A stretch of DNA of 64,000 nucleotides from Mactromeris polynyma (GCA_032209605.1 JASFXZ010000005.1:18218860-18282859); one strand, 5' to 3'. Counted from the first letter of the stretch, positions 13,489-24,769 are shown. Notes: generated by a model not told the origin, from the letters alone. Program-made: numbers and translations.

Positions 13489-13572
13489 ACCCGGTTAGCT
13501 CAGCTGGTAGAGCGCCATACTAGACCATAGATGTACTGTATGGGGTCGTGGGTTCAAATCCCACATCGGGTG
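13489..13572 (+). tRNA. tRNA-like sequence, probably pseudogene or SINE-head derived
   Basis: A cloverleaf can be drawn: acceptor acccggt/atcgggt (one G-T pair), D arm gctc-agctggta-gagc, anticodon stem ccata/tatgg, and T arm gtggg-ttcaaat-cccac. A-box and B-box sequences are good. The anticodon loop is 19 nt (13520-13538), which needs a 12-nt intron-like insert after position 37. The anticodon would then read AGA (Ser) with C at position 37, but there is no long variable arm as Ser tRNAs need. It is more likely a tRNA pseudogene or lone SINE head than a working tRNA. Confidence 0.45.
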
Positions 13573-13636
13573 CATATTTTTTCATTTATGTCAGTATGCA
13601 TGATGTGTTTCAATGTAATATCTAAAACTTATATAA

Positions 13637-13998
13637 ATGTAAACTATTGAAATATATATATATTCATGTATGTGTATATTTGCATCTAAATCTACGGCTT
13701 ATGCTGCCCCTGACTGACTCTGACTGACTCTGACTGGCTCTGACTGACTCTGAAATGGATATATTGCATAGCTGAAGACATTTTTGTCGACGGAGTAGGT
13801 AGGTCTTTAAGTCCTGAGAAAATGAGCAAAATCGGAGAGAAATATTTTTTTTCAGAAAAATGAAATTCTATGAAGGGTCCCCCCTTACGTGATATTTAGC
13901 GTAAACTTTTTTCTCGAAAATATGTCAAGTAATACATCATTTTGTTCGTCTTGATGCCAACTATTGAAATATATATATATGTGTATACTTGCATCTAA
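13637..13998 (-). repeat. Single inverted monomer of the left-hand satellite
   Basis: Reverse complement of one 1-8057 monomer: cggcttatgctgcccctgac, short tgactgactc units, tttttgtcgacggagtaggt and aatacatcattttgttcgtc follow in inverted order. The part matching the array's acaggtcttgacctgt palindrome is replaced (13872-13915, agggtccccccttacgtgat), so this copy is not simply excised from the present array. Confidence 0.9.
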
Positions 13999-14042
13999 AT
14001 GCCCCGGACTGCATAAGCCGTAGATTTAGATGCAAGTATACA
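13979..14042. repeat. Inverted repeat of satellite edge
   Basis: gtatacttgcatctaaat (from 13982) is mirrored by atttagatgcaagtatac (ending at 14041), separated by about 24 bp that includes gcataagccgtag from a second, plus-oriented satellite edge. It is a head-to-head satellite junction that directly abuts the minisatellite. Confidence 0.8.
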
Positions 14043-14850
14043 TGAAATGAAATGATCCGGGTACGAATGACCGGGTACGAAATGATCTGGGTACGAATGA
14101 CCCGGGTACGAAGTGACCCGGGTACGAATGACCGGGTACGAATGACCGGGCACGAAATGACCCGGGTACGAAATGATCCTGGTACGAAGTGACCCGAGTA
14201 CGAATGACCGGGTATGAAATGATCCGGGTACGAAGTGACCCGGGTACGAATGACCGGGTACGAAATGACCCGGGTACGAATGACCCGGGTACGAAGTGAC
14301 CCGGGTGCGAATGACCTGGTTCGAAATGACCCGAGTACGAATGACCCGGGTACGAAGTGACCCGGGTGCGAATGACCGGGTTCGAAATGACCCAAGTACG
14401 AATGACCCGGGTACGAAATGACCCGGGTACGAAATGATCAAGGTACGAAGTGACCCGGGTATGAAGTGACCCGGGTACGAATGACCGGGTACGAAATGAT
14501 CCGGGTACGAATGACCGGGTACGAAATGACCCGGGTGCGAATGACCGGGTACGAAATGACCCGGGTACGAATGACCCGGGTACGAAGTGAGCCGGGTACG
14601 AATGACCGGGTTCGAAATGACCCGGGTACGAATGACCCGGGTACGAAGTGACCCGGGTACGAATGACCGGGTTCGAAATGACCCGAGTACGAATGCCCCG
14701 GGTACGAAATGACCCGGGTACGAATGACCCGGTTACGAAATACCCGGGTACGAATGACCCGATTACGAAATGACCCGGGTACGAAATGACTTCGGGAGAT
14801 TTCGTACCCGGGTCACTTCGTACCTAGGTCATTTCGTACCGGATAACTTA
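14043..14850. repeat. Minisatellite array 1, 14-15 bp unit (gacccgggtacgaat)
   Basis: Degenerate tandem units alternating gacccgggtacgaa and gaccgggtacgaaat. Since many units are 15 bp, long frames of the type RVRNDPGTNDPGTK and, on the other strand, SYPGHFVPGSFRTR stay open. They have no start context, non-repeat domain or splice support and are artefacts. The last units (14800-14845) are in inverted orientation. Confidence 0.95.
14790..14845. repeat. Inverted cap at end of minisatellite array 1
   Basis: After acgaaatgacttcgggagat the repeat turns round: tttcgtacccgggtcacttc then gtacctaggtcatttcgtac. With the preceding direct units it forms a long potential hairpin. The same cap closes array 2 at 20345-20395. 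Confidence 0.85.
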
Positions 14851-16375
14851 GTTCTAGCTGAATTGCACACCGAGTATCTCATCTTTGTAGCTTTTATAAT
14901 TGTCTTGGAAATCGTACGCCACGTACAGTTAACGAACTTCTGTACGACCTATTGAGTCGAGCGCCTTACCTGGAATGTGCAAACCAGACGGGCCAGTTCG
15001 TAACCTTTACGCGGAATGGTTTCTGTTCCGGTTAAAGCCTATAATATTATATTTGTTCATGTTTACTAAAACTAAAATTGATATCGGTGATACAACAGTA
15101 CAAACGTCAGATCGTTGAAGTGTCCTATAGTCATGTGATTATGTAGACTAGTTTCCGGGAATTTCCGTATACACAAATTTTATAAACAGCATTTCCTTTT
15201 AAAAGTATAAGCATACATGTAACATTTCCCAAACACCACCCTTGCTAGAATTTGATATATAAATTTCCTTAATTAATTAAAACATGTTTTTAAATATGCA
15301 AACGTTAAATGGAAGTTATTCAACATACTGGTGCAGTCCGGGTGTTTATTAAATTGGAATATTTCCGTCCTGATGGTTAGAAATATCTTTCTTGTTTTAA
15401 CTCTTTTTTTCTGATAACAGTATGATACTAAATGGAGTACAAACCCTGACTGATTTCGTCATTTCAATTACTTTCTATACAAGCTACAGAAAATCATTGT
15501 TGCTGGCCCAAGTTTCTTTTCGACGGCGTCTGTGGATATACATATTTCATTGTCTAACATGTCACGTGGTAGAAAATTATATATATTGTCCTCACAAATA
15601 TCAACTTCTATCCTTGTAAGGTCAAAGTATAGGTTATACAATAAATACCTAAATATCTACGGAGGAATGTGAAAGTCGTATTTACGGTGACTGATAACAA
15701 TGTGGTTTTCAAATATACCGTCATTATTTTGTTCAAATTCTTAAATTTTATTTATAGTCAAACCCGTGCATAAGGAACTCTTTACAACTGATGTTTTGAG
15801 CGTATTCTTGGTTGGTTTGGCAAAATGTACCGCTAAGTAAGCTTACTGATAAACATCGCCAAGCCAATGATTAATAGTAAAATAAGCAACTGTACGCTGT
15901 CTGTTAAATCAACATTTCCCCCAATTTCCGAGGCACTGATAAGAAATAAAGAAAATATAAGATGACACTCAACTTTGTTGACAGATTTGTCACGACTGTA
16001 CGAGATCGGAAATCGTAACAGAACAATTTACTGTAAACAGTAAAACTTCAATAGTACGACCACCCTTGGGACGCTTTTAAACTCGTCTTATTATTTAGGT
16101 GGTCTTAATATTGAGGTTGAATAAAGAGCTAAATAGGGAAAGAAGACTTGTAAATAGTGTTCTTAATTTTGAAGCGGTCTAATTATTGAGGTGGTCTTTA
16201 AGTAAGGTTTTACTGTGCATACGAATCAAAGATAACTTCATGTACGCCATGTCGCCAAGTGTTATACCAGCTGAAGAACGTAAATTTCTCTTGTTATATT
16301 AAAGTTTATGTTATTCGAATATGAAATGTTCACGTTTTTGTTATTGCCTGTTGTTATTTTGTTCCATTTATAAAC
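14846..16375. repeat. Duplicated flank, copy 1 (uninterrupted)
   Basis: Matches 20396-23404 almost base for base on both sides of one large insertion in that copy. The segment holds no convincing gene. A 65-codon frame (15422-15619) recurs in copy 2, but a stop truncates it there to 60 codons and there is no domain. It contains the pogo-like MITE at 16038-16215. Similarity ends at gttccatttata (16371-16375). Confidence 0.9.
16038..16215. mobile_element. Pogo-like MITE
   Basis: Ends cagtaaaacttcaatagtac and ctttaagtaaggttttactg are inverted copies of each other. The interior has two inverted 'ggtcttaatattgaggt' type blocks. It is the same family as copies at 23070, 26899, 27186, 39494, 41952, 50280 and 52879. 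The terminus resembles pogo/Tigger-type cagtaaaacctc ends, and other copies show TA target duplication. It encodes nothing. Confidence 0.75.
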
Positions 16376-17604
16376 AGCTCCGGAAGTAGAAGAACAGGGT
16401 GAGTGCGCATGCCCAGATATATTGTAGTTAGATAATGCATGCTATTTATTTCTTGGGTGTTAAACAATAGTTAATCTATACTTCAGAATAAAAGCATGTT
16501 ACTTAGTTACAATATAGAGCTAACCACATTTGATAATCACATAATTTATCAGTATTTGGTAATTAATTATGTAACTATCATATTATAAAATATACTACCA
16601 AGCTAAGATTTCACCCAGCGGTCACAAATCAAGATTTCTCTCAAAGCCAATAATGTTTTCATGTTGATATAGAAATGTACAAGACACTGCTTGATAATAA
16701 TGCGACTGCATCTTGATCTAGTCTGGTCATTCCTTGCGCCCCTGTTCCCTTGCGTATTGGCCCTTGCACCTCTTCAAATGCCTGATGTTTTATGGACTGT
16801 TGTTTTCCCGGAGGTCTGTGTAGAGAGGCATTGTCTTGTGTGTGTGGCGTTCCCTGTAGCAAATTATTCTCTCTTAAAACATTTTGTTTTTTCTCTTTTA
16901 TCATTATATGTACAACTGAAAATCAAGCATAAAGTAAAGCTTGTCTCGAAGGTTGGTAAGCGAGACAGGACAACCATCCAGTCATATTTAAACAAAGAAA
17001 TCCACCTGGCATGGATATGTTGAATAAACAGGCATTTAATTTTATCACTACCTCCAGATTATGTTATGTTAGAATAAAAACATTGGTCAGTTATACGACA
17101 GGGCACAGCCACAGGATATGACAGCATGCAACACGACTGGTGTTTGATTGCTATTCAAAATCCGTGTACTTGTACTTTCTTGTTTCAATAATAGCGTATT
17201 AAACAGTTGGTCGTTCATTTATCCTCTTACTAACTGTGTTAAGTAGATTATTTCAATAATAGTTATATGAACTAAGAACGCGAAATTTGCATGTTCAAGA
17301 AAGTCCCGAACCACCTTAATTTTCCGCGTACACAGAAGAACATTTTAAATGTTTTACTATTGAATGGAACAATGCTCTTTTCGGCAATATGCTTAAAAAC
17401 AATTATCGTCAATTCCCCTATTCAAATGGTTCTCTCTTTGTATTTTGCAGGCAGAAGCTCATGTTCTCTTCGTTACCTATCTACTGGGTGTATCAGCATA
17501 TTATTGTTTGTAACAGTTGTCAGCCGCTTATATCATTAACATGAAGATCACATTTCATACAAAATTTGATACAAAATATTCAGCTCTTACTATGTGCCAT
17601 TATT
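16376..17604. other. Unique segment between the two duplication copies, no gene supported
   Basis: It contains the dispersed repeat shared with 10.7 kb (16770-16880). Frames at 16691-17023 (110 codons, plus) and 16659-16904 (minus) overlap this repeat and are best explained by it. The frame at 17291-17539 has no recognisable domain. Confidence 0.5.
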
Positions 17605-17688
17605 ATATCGAGGGCTCAACGCAGCACTGACGTAACTCCTATATAAATACATAGTAGTTTCGACAGTGTTGCGTTGATCCTTCGATAT
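17605..17688. other. 84-nt imperfect palindrome
   Basis: Left arm atatcgagggctcaacgcag continues cactgacgtaactcctat. It pairs with the right arm, whose complement begins atatcgaaggatcaacgcaa and continues cactgtcgaaactactat, over about 38 positions with around seven mismatches and an 8-nt loop. It is a fold-back element or a strong transcribed hairpin. Confidence 0.75.
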
Positions 17689-18664
17689 TTTGAAGAACTA
17701 TGTCCCAGATATGTGAGAGTGTGAGAGATGGCGAATTAATCCGGAACGTATTCGGACAAGACAATTAATACACACCTTGAATTTATTTTATTCTTGTTAG
17801 CTTACATATGACTTGTATTGTATAGATATAAATGTTAGTACCCCTTACAGTAGGAATACACATCTGTCATCACTGGCAAGTACTGTGGTAGATTAACCGT
17901 ACAGTAAAGATCGGTATCCAATCATTCGATGTTTGCGAACATCATAATGTTTTGCTGAGTTTGAGCCTCAATATTGATGTTCGCTACCTCGAATGTATCT
18001 TCAATAGTCAGGTTACAACTATGCTGTATCTATAAATATGTCAATTCGGGTATTAGTTATGTACAAAGACATTGACGCTAATGGTAACTAATCATGCATT
18101 TATAAAGAATTAACTAATAATGTATTAATCCAGATTTGTTGAAAAAGATGTTAGTACGTCGTAAATTTTTTTTTTTTTAAATCCAGTTTTTTATCAATCA
18201 GGCTATTTACCGATATTTATGATAACAAAATAATTGTTCAATATGTTTTACATTGCAATGGCTCTGTTTAGAGATGTTTAGCCAATGTAACACACATACT
18301 GGATAAAGCAAATTCAAACATTTTATGTACGGATGAGCCAGATACATCTTTAATAAATAAATTGAGCTTATATTTATCTAGTAACGCTCAATTTAACTAT
18401 TGTGTCACAATATTGTGTGTATCTGTCCTTTCGAATAGTTATGTGCTTCATAGTTGTTTGTGGAGCAAAAGCATTTGATATTTGAAAACGCAGACCGGAT
18501 AAAGGGACATAATCCATCAACCCACTGATCAATTATAAAAAAGCCAATCAATGATCTCCATTGACAATAAAATTTTCCAACGTTTTTCGGCGCTGCCGCA
18601 CATGGCTTTGCTATTTGATTGACAGCATTGTATAAACCAATCAAATCTTACGTTAACCTTTAAA
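17689..18664. other. Spacer, no gene seen
   Basis: AT-rich unique DNA. A 79-codon minus-strand frame (18405-18644) has no domain that I recognise. A T-rich run lies at about 18168-18178. Confidence 0.5.
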
Positions 18665-20395
18665 GAAATTTATTCAACGAAGTGACACGGGTACGAAGTG
18701 ACCTAGGTACGAAATTACCCGGGTACGAAATTACCTAGGAACGAAGTGACTCGGGTACGAATGACCTGGGTACGAAGTGACCCCGGTACGAAATGACCCA
18801 GGTACGAAGTGACCCAGGTACAAAGTGACCCGGATACGAATGGCCCTGGTACGAAGTGACCCGGGTACGAAGTGACCCGGGTACGAATGACCGGGTACGA
18901 AATGATCCGGGTACAAAGTGACCCGGGTACGAATGACGCGGGTACGAAATGATCCGGTACGAATGAACCGGGTACGAAGTAACCCGGGTACGAATGACCG
19001 GGAACGAAATACTGGGTACGAAATGATCCGGGTACGAAGTGACCCGGGTACGAATGACCCGGGTCCGAAATGATCCAGTACGAATGAACCGGGTACGAAG
19101 TCACACGGGTACGAATGACAGGGAACGAAATGACCCGGGTACGTATGACCGGGTACGAAATGACCCGGGTACGAAATGATCTAGGTACGAAGTGACCCGG
19201 GTACGAATGACGCGGGTACGAAATGATCCGGTACAAATGAACCGGGTACGAAGTAACCCGGGTACGAATGACCGGGAACGAAATGACCCGGGTACGAAAT
19301 GACCCGGGTACGAAATACTGGGTACGAAATGATCCGGGTACGAAGTGACCCGGGTACGAAATGTTCTAGGTACGAAGTCACCCGGGTACGAATGACCGGG
19401 TACGAAATGACCCGGGACGAATGACCGGGTACGAAATGATCCGGGTACGAAATGATCTAGGTACGAAGTGACCCGGGTACGAATGACCGGGTACGAAATG
19501 ACCCGGGACGAATGACCGGGTACGAAATGATCCGGGTACGAAGTGACCCGGGTACGAATGACCGGGAACGAAATGACCCGGGACGAATGACCGGGTACGA
19601 AATGATCCGGGTACGAATTGACCCGGGTACGAAATGTTCTAGGTACGAAGTCACCCGGGTACGAATGACCGGGTTCGAAATGACCCGGGTACGAATGATT
19701 CGGGTACGAAGTGACCCGGGCACGAATGATCGGGTACGAAATGACCCGGGTACGAAATGTTCTAGGTACGAAATGACCCGGGTACGAATGACCGGGAACG
19801 AAATGACCCGGGTACGAATGACCCGGGTACGAATTGACCCGGGTACGAATGACCGGGTACGAAATGACCCGGGTACGAATGAACGGGTTCGAAATCACCC
19901 AGGTACGAATGGTCCGGGTACGAAATGACCCGGGTACGAAATGTTCTAGGTACGAAGTCACCCGGGTACGAATGACCGGGTTCGAAATGACCCGGGTACG
20001 AATGATTCGGGTACGAAGTGACCCGGGCACGAATGATCGGGTACGAAGTGACCCGGGTACGAATGACCGGGTACGAAATGACCCGGGTACGAAATGTTCT
20101 AGGTACGAAGTCACCCGGGTACGAATGACCGGGTACGAAATGACCCGGGTACGAATGACCGGGTTCGAAATGACCCGGGTACGAATGATCCGGGTACGAA
20201 GTGACCCGGGTACGAATGATCGGGTACGAAATGACCCGGGTACGAAATGTTCTAGGTACGAAGTGACCCGGGTACGAATGACCCGGTTATGAAATGACCC
20301 GGGTACGAATGTCCCGATTACGAAATGACCCGGGTACGAAATGACTTCGGGAGATTTCGTACCCGGGTCACTTCGTACCTAGGTCATTTCGTACC
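18665..20395. repeat. Minisatellite array 2, same unit as array 1
   Basis: About twice as long as array 1. Marker variants such as gttctaggtacgaag recur near 19363, 19635, 19759, 19943, 20095 and 20249, so multi-unit blocks of roughly 120-270 bp were amplified (higher-order structure). The 337-codon minus frame and several plus frames are translations of the repeat. The array ends in the same inverted cap as array 1. Confidence 0.95.
20345..20395. repeat. Inverted cap at end of minisatellite array 2
   Basis: acttcgggagatttcgtacc, then inverted units cgggtcacttcgtacctagg and tcatttcgtaccgg, identical in layout to 14790-14845. The cap is therefore older than the duplication. Confidence 0.85.
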
Positions 20396-22502
20396 GGAAA
20401 ACTTAGTTCTAGCTGAATTGCACATCGAGTATCTCATCTTTGTAGCTTTTATAATTGTCTTGGAAATCGTACGCCACGTACAGTTAACGAACTTCTGTAC
20501 GACCTCTTGAGTCGAGCGCCTTACCTGGAACGTGCAAACCAGACGGGCCAGTTCGTAACCTTGACGCGGAATGGTTTCTCTTCTGGTTAAAGCCTATTAT
20601 ATTATATTTGTTTATGTTTACTAAAACTAAAATTGATATCGGTGATACAACAGTACAAACGTCAGATCGTTGAAGTGTCCTATAGTCATGTGATTATGTA
20701 GACTAGTTTCCGGGAATTTCCGTATACACAAATTTTATAAACAGCATTTCCTTTTAAAAGTATAAGCATACATGTAACATTTCCCAAACACCACCCTTGC
20801 TAGAATTTGATATATAAATTTCCTTAATTAATTAAAACAGGTTTTTTAAATATGCAAACGTTAAATGGAAGTAATTCAACATACTGGTGCAGTCCGGGTG
20901 TTTATTAAATTGGAATATTTTCGTCCTGATGGTTAGAAATATCTTTCTTGTTTTAACTCTTTTTTTCTGATAACAGTATGATACTAAATGGAGTACAAAC
21001 CCTGACTGATTTCGTCATTTCAATTACTTTCTATACAAGCTACAGAAAATCATTGTTGCTGGCCCAAGTTTCTTTTCGACGGCGTCTGTGGATATACATA
21101 TTTCATTGTCTAACAATTCACGTGGTAGAAAATTATATATGTTGTCCTCACAAATACTAACTTCTATCCTTGTAAGGTCAAAGTATAGGTTATACAATAA
21201 ATACCTAAATATCTACGGAGGAATGTGAAAGTCGTATTTACGGTGACTGATAACAATGTGGTTTTCAAATATACCGTCATTATTTTGTTCAAATTCTTAA
21301 ATTTTATTTATAGTCAACCGAAGTATGTAGATCTTAATAAGCGTGGTTATGTAATGCAAGTTCCGTAATAATGACCCATGGACACCTTTGTATCCGATAC
21401 GCGGCAATTTCAACATTCTCACTACAACATGAGAATTAGGTATGTCAATAGATACATTCAATTGACACGATGCATGTCGATTGTTATCGGATGTACGGAT
21501 GTCTGAACATAACCATGTAATTTACGTTGCATTATCAAACATGTCATCTAGTTCATTATCACATTGATCAGTTGATTTGACTAGTAAACAACTGGTTGTT
21601 ATAATATGTAATTTAGAAAGTTTATTAAAATTATTCCGAAGTTTTTATGCGTTTCTGTGTTTCATGTTTCGGTAGTTAAGCTCAGGCTATATTGTGTTAA
21701 TAGTATCCATTGTTGAAATAAAAAAGAACCTTATTACTACGTAAGATTCCCTGCTATTTGTTAAGAATAACATATAATCAGTTAGTTTTTCTGGAAAAAT
21801 ATATGTTTATGTTCGAACTTTTTTTGTAGAATCATATTTTATTAACACAACTCAACACGACCTTTTCTGACCCAACATCTGTTGAAAATGGGGTATGATT
21901 TAAATAACCATCTTACGTATGAATAAAAAAGAGCCCAAACTAGTAAATTACACTTGTGGAGCCAAGAAGTTATCAGTGCAGAAACAATATAAAACATAAA
22001 ATGTCAAAAGATACGAAAAGTTTCAGTTTTTAATTTCCATAGTCATTTTGATTAAACAAAGACATATCAAGTAAAGGGGCACACGAATGCAGTTTTATCC
22101 AACCTTTGGAAATAATAAAGTTAAATCACTAGCATATTATTTGGAAGTGTGTTGTTAACATACCCATTTTTTTAATTTGCATCAACGTAGAATTTTCATA
22201 GAGGCTTGTACCGAAAGTACGAGGGACGTTCGGAAAGTTTATATATACAATATCCATTTAACTATGTTCCTTTGACAAATCGTTATGAAACTTAAGCATA
22301 TATGAGAATATTATATTTCAAAAGCTTATGTTCAGATTATTATATTGTGACGTCAGTCATATTTGTTTAATCGTATCCATAGTAACACACGTTGTAAAGA
22401 CCCAGCGCAACCCTTAACTTCTCGATTACACTGCAATATATTGAACACACAATCATAATAAAAATGCGCGAAACGTTGTAAAACGTCCCACTTATATATA
22501 CT

Positions 22503-22625
22503 ATCCTTGCAAAAAGAATCAGCCAAATTATCCTTGCAAAAAGAATCAGCCAAATTATCCTTGCAAAAAGAATCAGCCAAATTATCCTTGCAAAAAGAAT
22601 AAGCCAAATTATCCTTGCAAAAACC
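22503..22625. repeat. 27-bp minisatellite, about 4.5 copies
   Basis: Unit atccttgcaaaaagaatcag + ccaaatt, starting at 22503, 22530, 22557, 22584 and 22611. As 27 is divisible by 3, short repeated frames (DSFCKDNLA) result. It abuts the body of the SINE, whose 3' part (ttgcagaggagcaggttttt on the minus strand) looks like the seed of the repeat. Confidence 0.9.
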
Positions 22626-22644
22626 TGCTCCTCTGCAAGCAATA

Positions 22645-22790
22645 GAATAAATTAGAGTTCAGAGGTGGATGGCAAGTAACTTTGGATGCATTCTCTTCAA
22701 TCAAATTGTCACGGAAGAACACACGCCTCTTCCGGGTTTCGAACCCACGACCGGGCGATTTACCGACTGAGCTTATCGGGCGGGCCTTAA
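22645..22790 (-). mobile_element. tRNA-derived SINE, 5' part
   Basis: Read on the minus strand: ggcccgcccgataagctcag then tcggtaaatcgcccggtcgt, with a B box gggttcgaaaccc. After that comes tgttcttccgtgacaatttg, which is shared with the SINEs at 29.1 and 42.4 kb, and the cacctctgaactc stretch matches their cacctcggaacta. The family's gtatatgac-type tail is absent, so it is 3' truncated or replaced by the 27-bp repeat. Confidence 0.75.
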
Positions 22791-23069
22791 CAAACCCGTG
22801 CATAAGGAAATCTTTACAACTGATGTTTTGAGCGTAGTCTTGGTTGGTTTGGCAAAATGTACCGCTAAGTAAGCTTACTGATAAACATCGCCAAGCCAAT
22901 GATTAATAGTAAAATAAGCAACTGTACGCTGTCTGTTAAATCAACATTTCCCCCAATTTCCGAGGCACTGATAAGAAATAAAGAAAAAATAAGATGACAC
23001 TCAACTTTGTTGACAGATTTGTCACGACTGTACGAGATCGGAAATCGTAACAGAACAATTTACTGTAAA

Positions 23070-23247
23070 CAAAAAAACTTCAATAGTACGACCACCCTTG
23101 GGACGCTTTTAAACTCGTCTTATTATTTAGGTGGTCTTACAATTGAGGTTGAATAAAGAGCTAAATAGGGAAAGAAGACTTGTAAATAGTGTTCTTAATT
23201 TTGAAGCGGTCTAATTATTGAGGTGGTCTTAAAGTAAGGTTTTACTG
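23070..23247. mobile_element. Pogo-like MITE (paralogue of 16038-16215)
   Basis: It lies at the same place in copy 2 of the large duplication, with the first bases decayed (caaaaaaacttc). It was therefore present before the duplication and is not an independent insertion. Confidence 0.75.
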
Positions 23248-23404
23248 TACATACGAATCAAAGATAACTTCATGTACGCCATGTCGCCGAGTGTTATACC
23301 AGCTGAAGAACGTAAATTTCTCTTGTTATATTAAAGTTTATGTTATTCGAATATGAAATGTTCACGTTTTTGTTATTGCCTGTTGTTTTTTTGTTCCATT
23401 TATA

Positions 23405-23803
23405 TGTTCTAAGAGGAGACTTCAGTTCAAAGGGACATATGTCTTAAACTATTTGATGGATGCACAGCAAATTTATGTCTTCCACATCTACAAATCATGT
23501 ATCATGGTACTGAAACACCAATCGACCGACCTACAGACAGGATGACAATAAAACAAAAAATATGTGAATTTATTCAATTTAGAACAATTTCCGTAAATCG
23601 TAGATTTTCAACGGAACAATGACGGAAAATTGCATTTCCCATGATTTCAATATACGTATAATTGTTCTTTGGATATACTAAAACTAAAAAAAGGTGTAGT
23701 ACGACTATTTACAACTCATTTTACACTGGACGAAAATGGGCGGAGTTCCACTGATACCTGTATCAGGCGATGCTTACGCTGCCAAATATGTAGAGATTGT
23801 TGC
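23405..23803. other. Unique spacer, no gene supported
   Basis: Homology with copy 1 stops at gttccatttata. Nothing recognisable follows until the SINE dimer. The 172-codon frame starting at 23736 runs into that dimer and is explained by it. Confidence 0.5.
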
Positions 23804-24336
23804 ATTTTGCGTTTATTTATCATCGCCACTGATTTCCCATATGAGTGACGCCTCCGGAAGATTCTTAGTCATTTTAGATTTTTGGAGGATAGTGCATGAT
23901 ACAGAAGATGCCCCAGTTCCAGAGGCACCGTGGTTCTTTTACTTGCTCGATGTTAAGCATCATACACGGGACCCCGGTTTTTATAGTCTCGTCCGAACGA
24001 CTGTTAGTACTGTCAGTGATGGAGCGGAGAATCGACCTTTTTTTGTTTGTATTTGCATTTATTTATCGTCGCCACCGGTTTCCCATATGGGCGAGGCCTC
24101 CAGAAGAATGTTAGTCATATTCGATTTTTGGAGGATAGTGCATGATACAGGAGATGCCCCAGTTCCAGAAGCACCCCTGGTTCTTTTACTTGCTGGATAT
24201 AAAGCATCATACACGGAACCTCGGTTTTTAAAGTCTCGTCCGAAAGACTGTTAGTACGGTCAGTGATGGAGCAGGGAATCGAAACTGCGATCCCTGGATT
24301 ACAAGTCCAGCGCGTTACCACCGGACTACGGATCCG
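23804..24336 (-). mobile_element. Dimeric tRNA-derived SINE
   Basis: On the minus strand a tRNA-like head (gcggatccgtagtccggtgg, then ctggacttgtaatccag with a TGT anticodon) occupies 24265-24336. A body ending near 24052 in gacgataaataaatgcaaat follows. The body is then repeated without a head (23804-24030), period about 248 bp. Shared landmarks are the tcatgcactatcctccaaaa stretch and atatgggaaayc. The head is degenerate (T stem mismatch, acceptor not closed). The plus frame of 172 codons across both bodies is incidental. Confidence 0.7.
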
Positions 24337-24489
24337 CTTCCTAAAAATAATGCAAATTACTGTGGTTATGAGGTCACCGTCGTCGCGCACATTTGTTCTT
24401 ATGCACTTTTTGGTATTTTGGTCGACCCGGTATGTCCCCCGCACTCCATAAACCGACTTTTTGAAACCGAAGGGGGAAATTTACCTGCC

Positions 24490-24769
24490 AGTAGAGCAGT
24501 ATAGGTCAAACGGACAATTTTGAAGCCAAAGACGGTCATTACCACAGTGCCAGTGAGACCCATCGTACAGTTACCAGTTTCCTAGCTTCTAACTAGTACT
24601 TTCCTGGAATCTACCCAGTACTTTCTGGTTACATGCCAGTACTATGTTAGGTGGGAAACACTGAAAAGCATTTCTGTTTTATCCGGCTAGACGAGGGATC
24701 GAACCAACGACCTACAGATTCGTAGTCAGCAGCGTTAACCACTGAGCCACAGGGCCACCTCGGATCCGC
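24490..24769 (-). mobile_element. Second tRNA-derived SINE
   Basis: The minus-strand head at 24680-24769 reads gcggatccgaggtggccctg then tggctcagtggttaacgctg, with an ACG anticodon in gactacgaatc and a B box ggttcgatccc. It is Arg-like, with one mismatch in the anticodon stem. The body continues as cagtgtttcccacctaacat down to about 24490. It shares the leading gcggatccg with the SINE dimer next to it. Confidence 0.6.

Larger units (their letters stand above)
21318..22790 (-). mobile_element. 1473-bp insertion relative to copy 1
   Basis: The boundaries are defined by comparison with 15751-15770. The right edge is the tRNA-like head of a minus-strand SINE (ggcccgcccgataagctcag) and the 27-bp minisatellite follows inside. 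The remaining ~1.2 kb (21318-22500) shows no protein and no second terminus. It may be one long tRNA-headed non-autonomous element, or a SINE plus captured sequence. A deletion in copy 1 cannot be excluded. Confidence 0.6.
20396..23404. repeat. Duplicated flank, copy 2, split by a 1.47-kb insertion
   Basis: 20396-21317 matches 14846-15762 and 22791-23404 matches the rest up to 16375. The frames seen are shared remnants without domains. The tagtcaa before the insert and caaacccgtg after it reproduce the uninterrupted gtcaaacccgtg of copy 1, giving a short caa repeat at the two edges. Confidence 0.9.

Noticed and set aside
13489..13572. Functional tRNA-Ser
   Set aside because: Anticodon AGA would need a long variable arm and a purine at 37; the loop is over-long. 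Kept only as a tRNA-like sequence.
16376..16400. Micro-exon between aacag and gtgagtgc
   Set aside because: Splice-like ends around about 21 bp, but it sits just where duplication homology ends and there are no partner exons.
16659..17023. Overlapping 110- and 81-codon frames at 16.7-17.0 kb
   Set aside because: They overlap on opposite strands within a repeat shared with 10.7 kb; no domain.
18715..20292. Frames of up to 337 codons in the cccgggtacgaa arrays
   Set aside because: Pure translation of 15-bp units on both strands, with no non-repeat sequence.
24115..24444. 109-codon minus frame at 24.2 kb
   Set aside because: It reads through the SINE body and tRNA head; not a gene.
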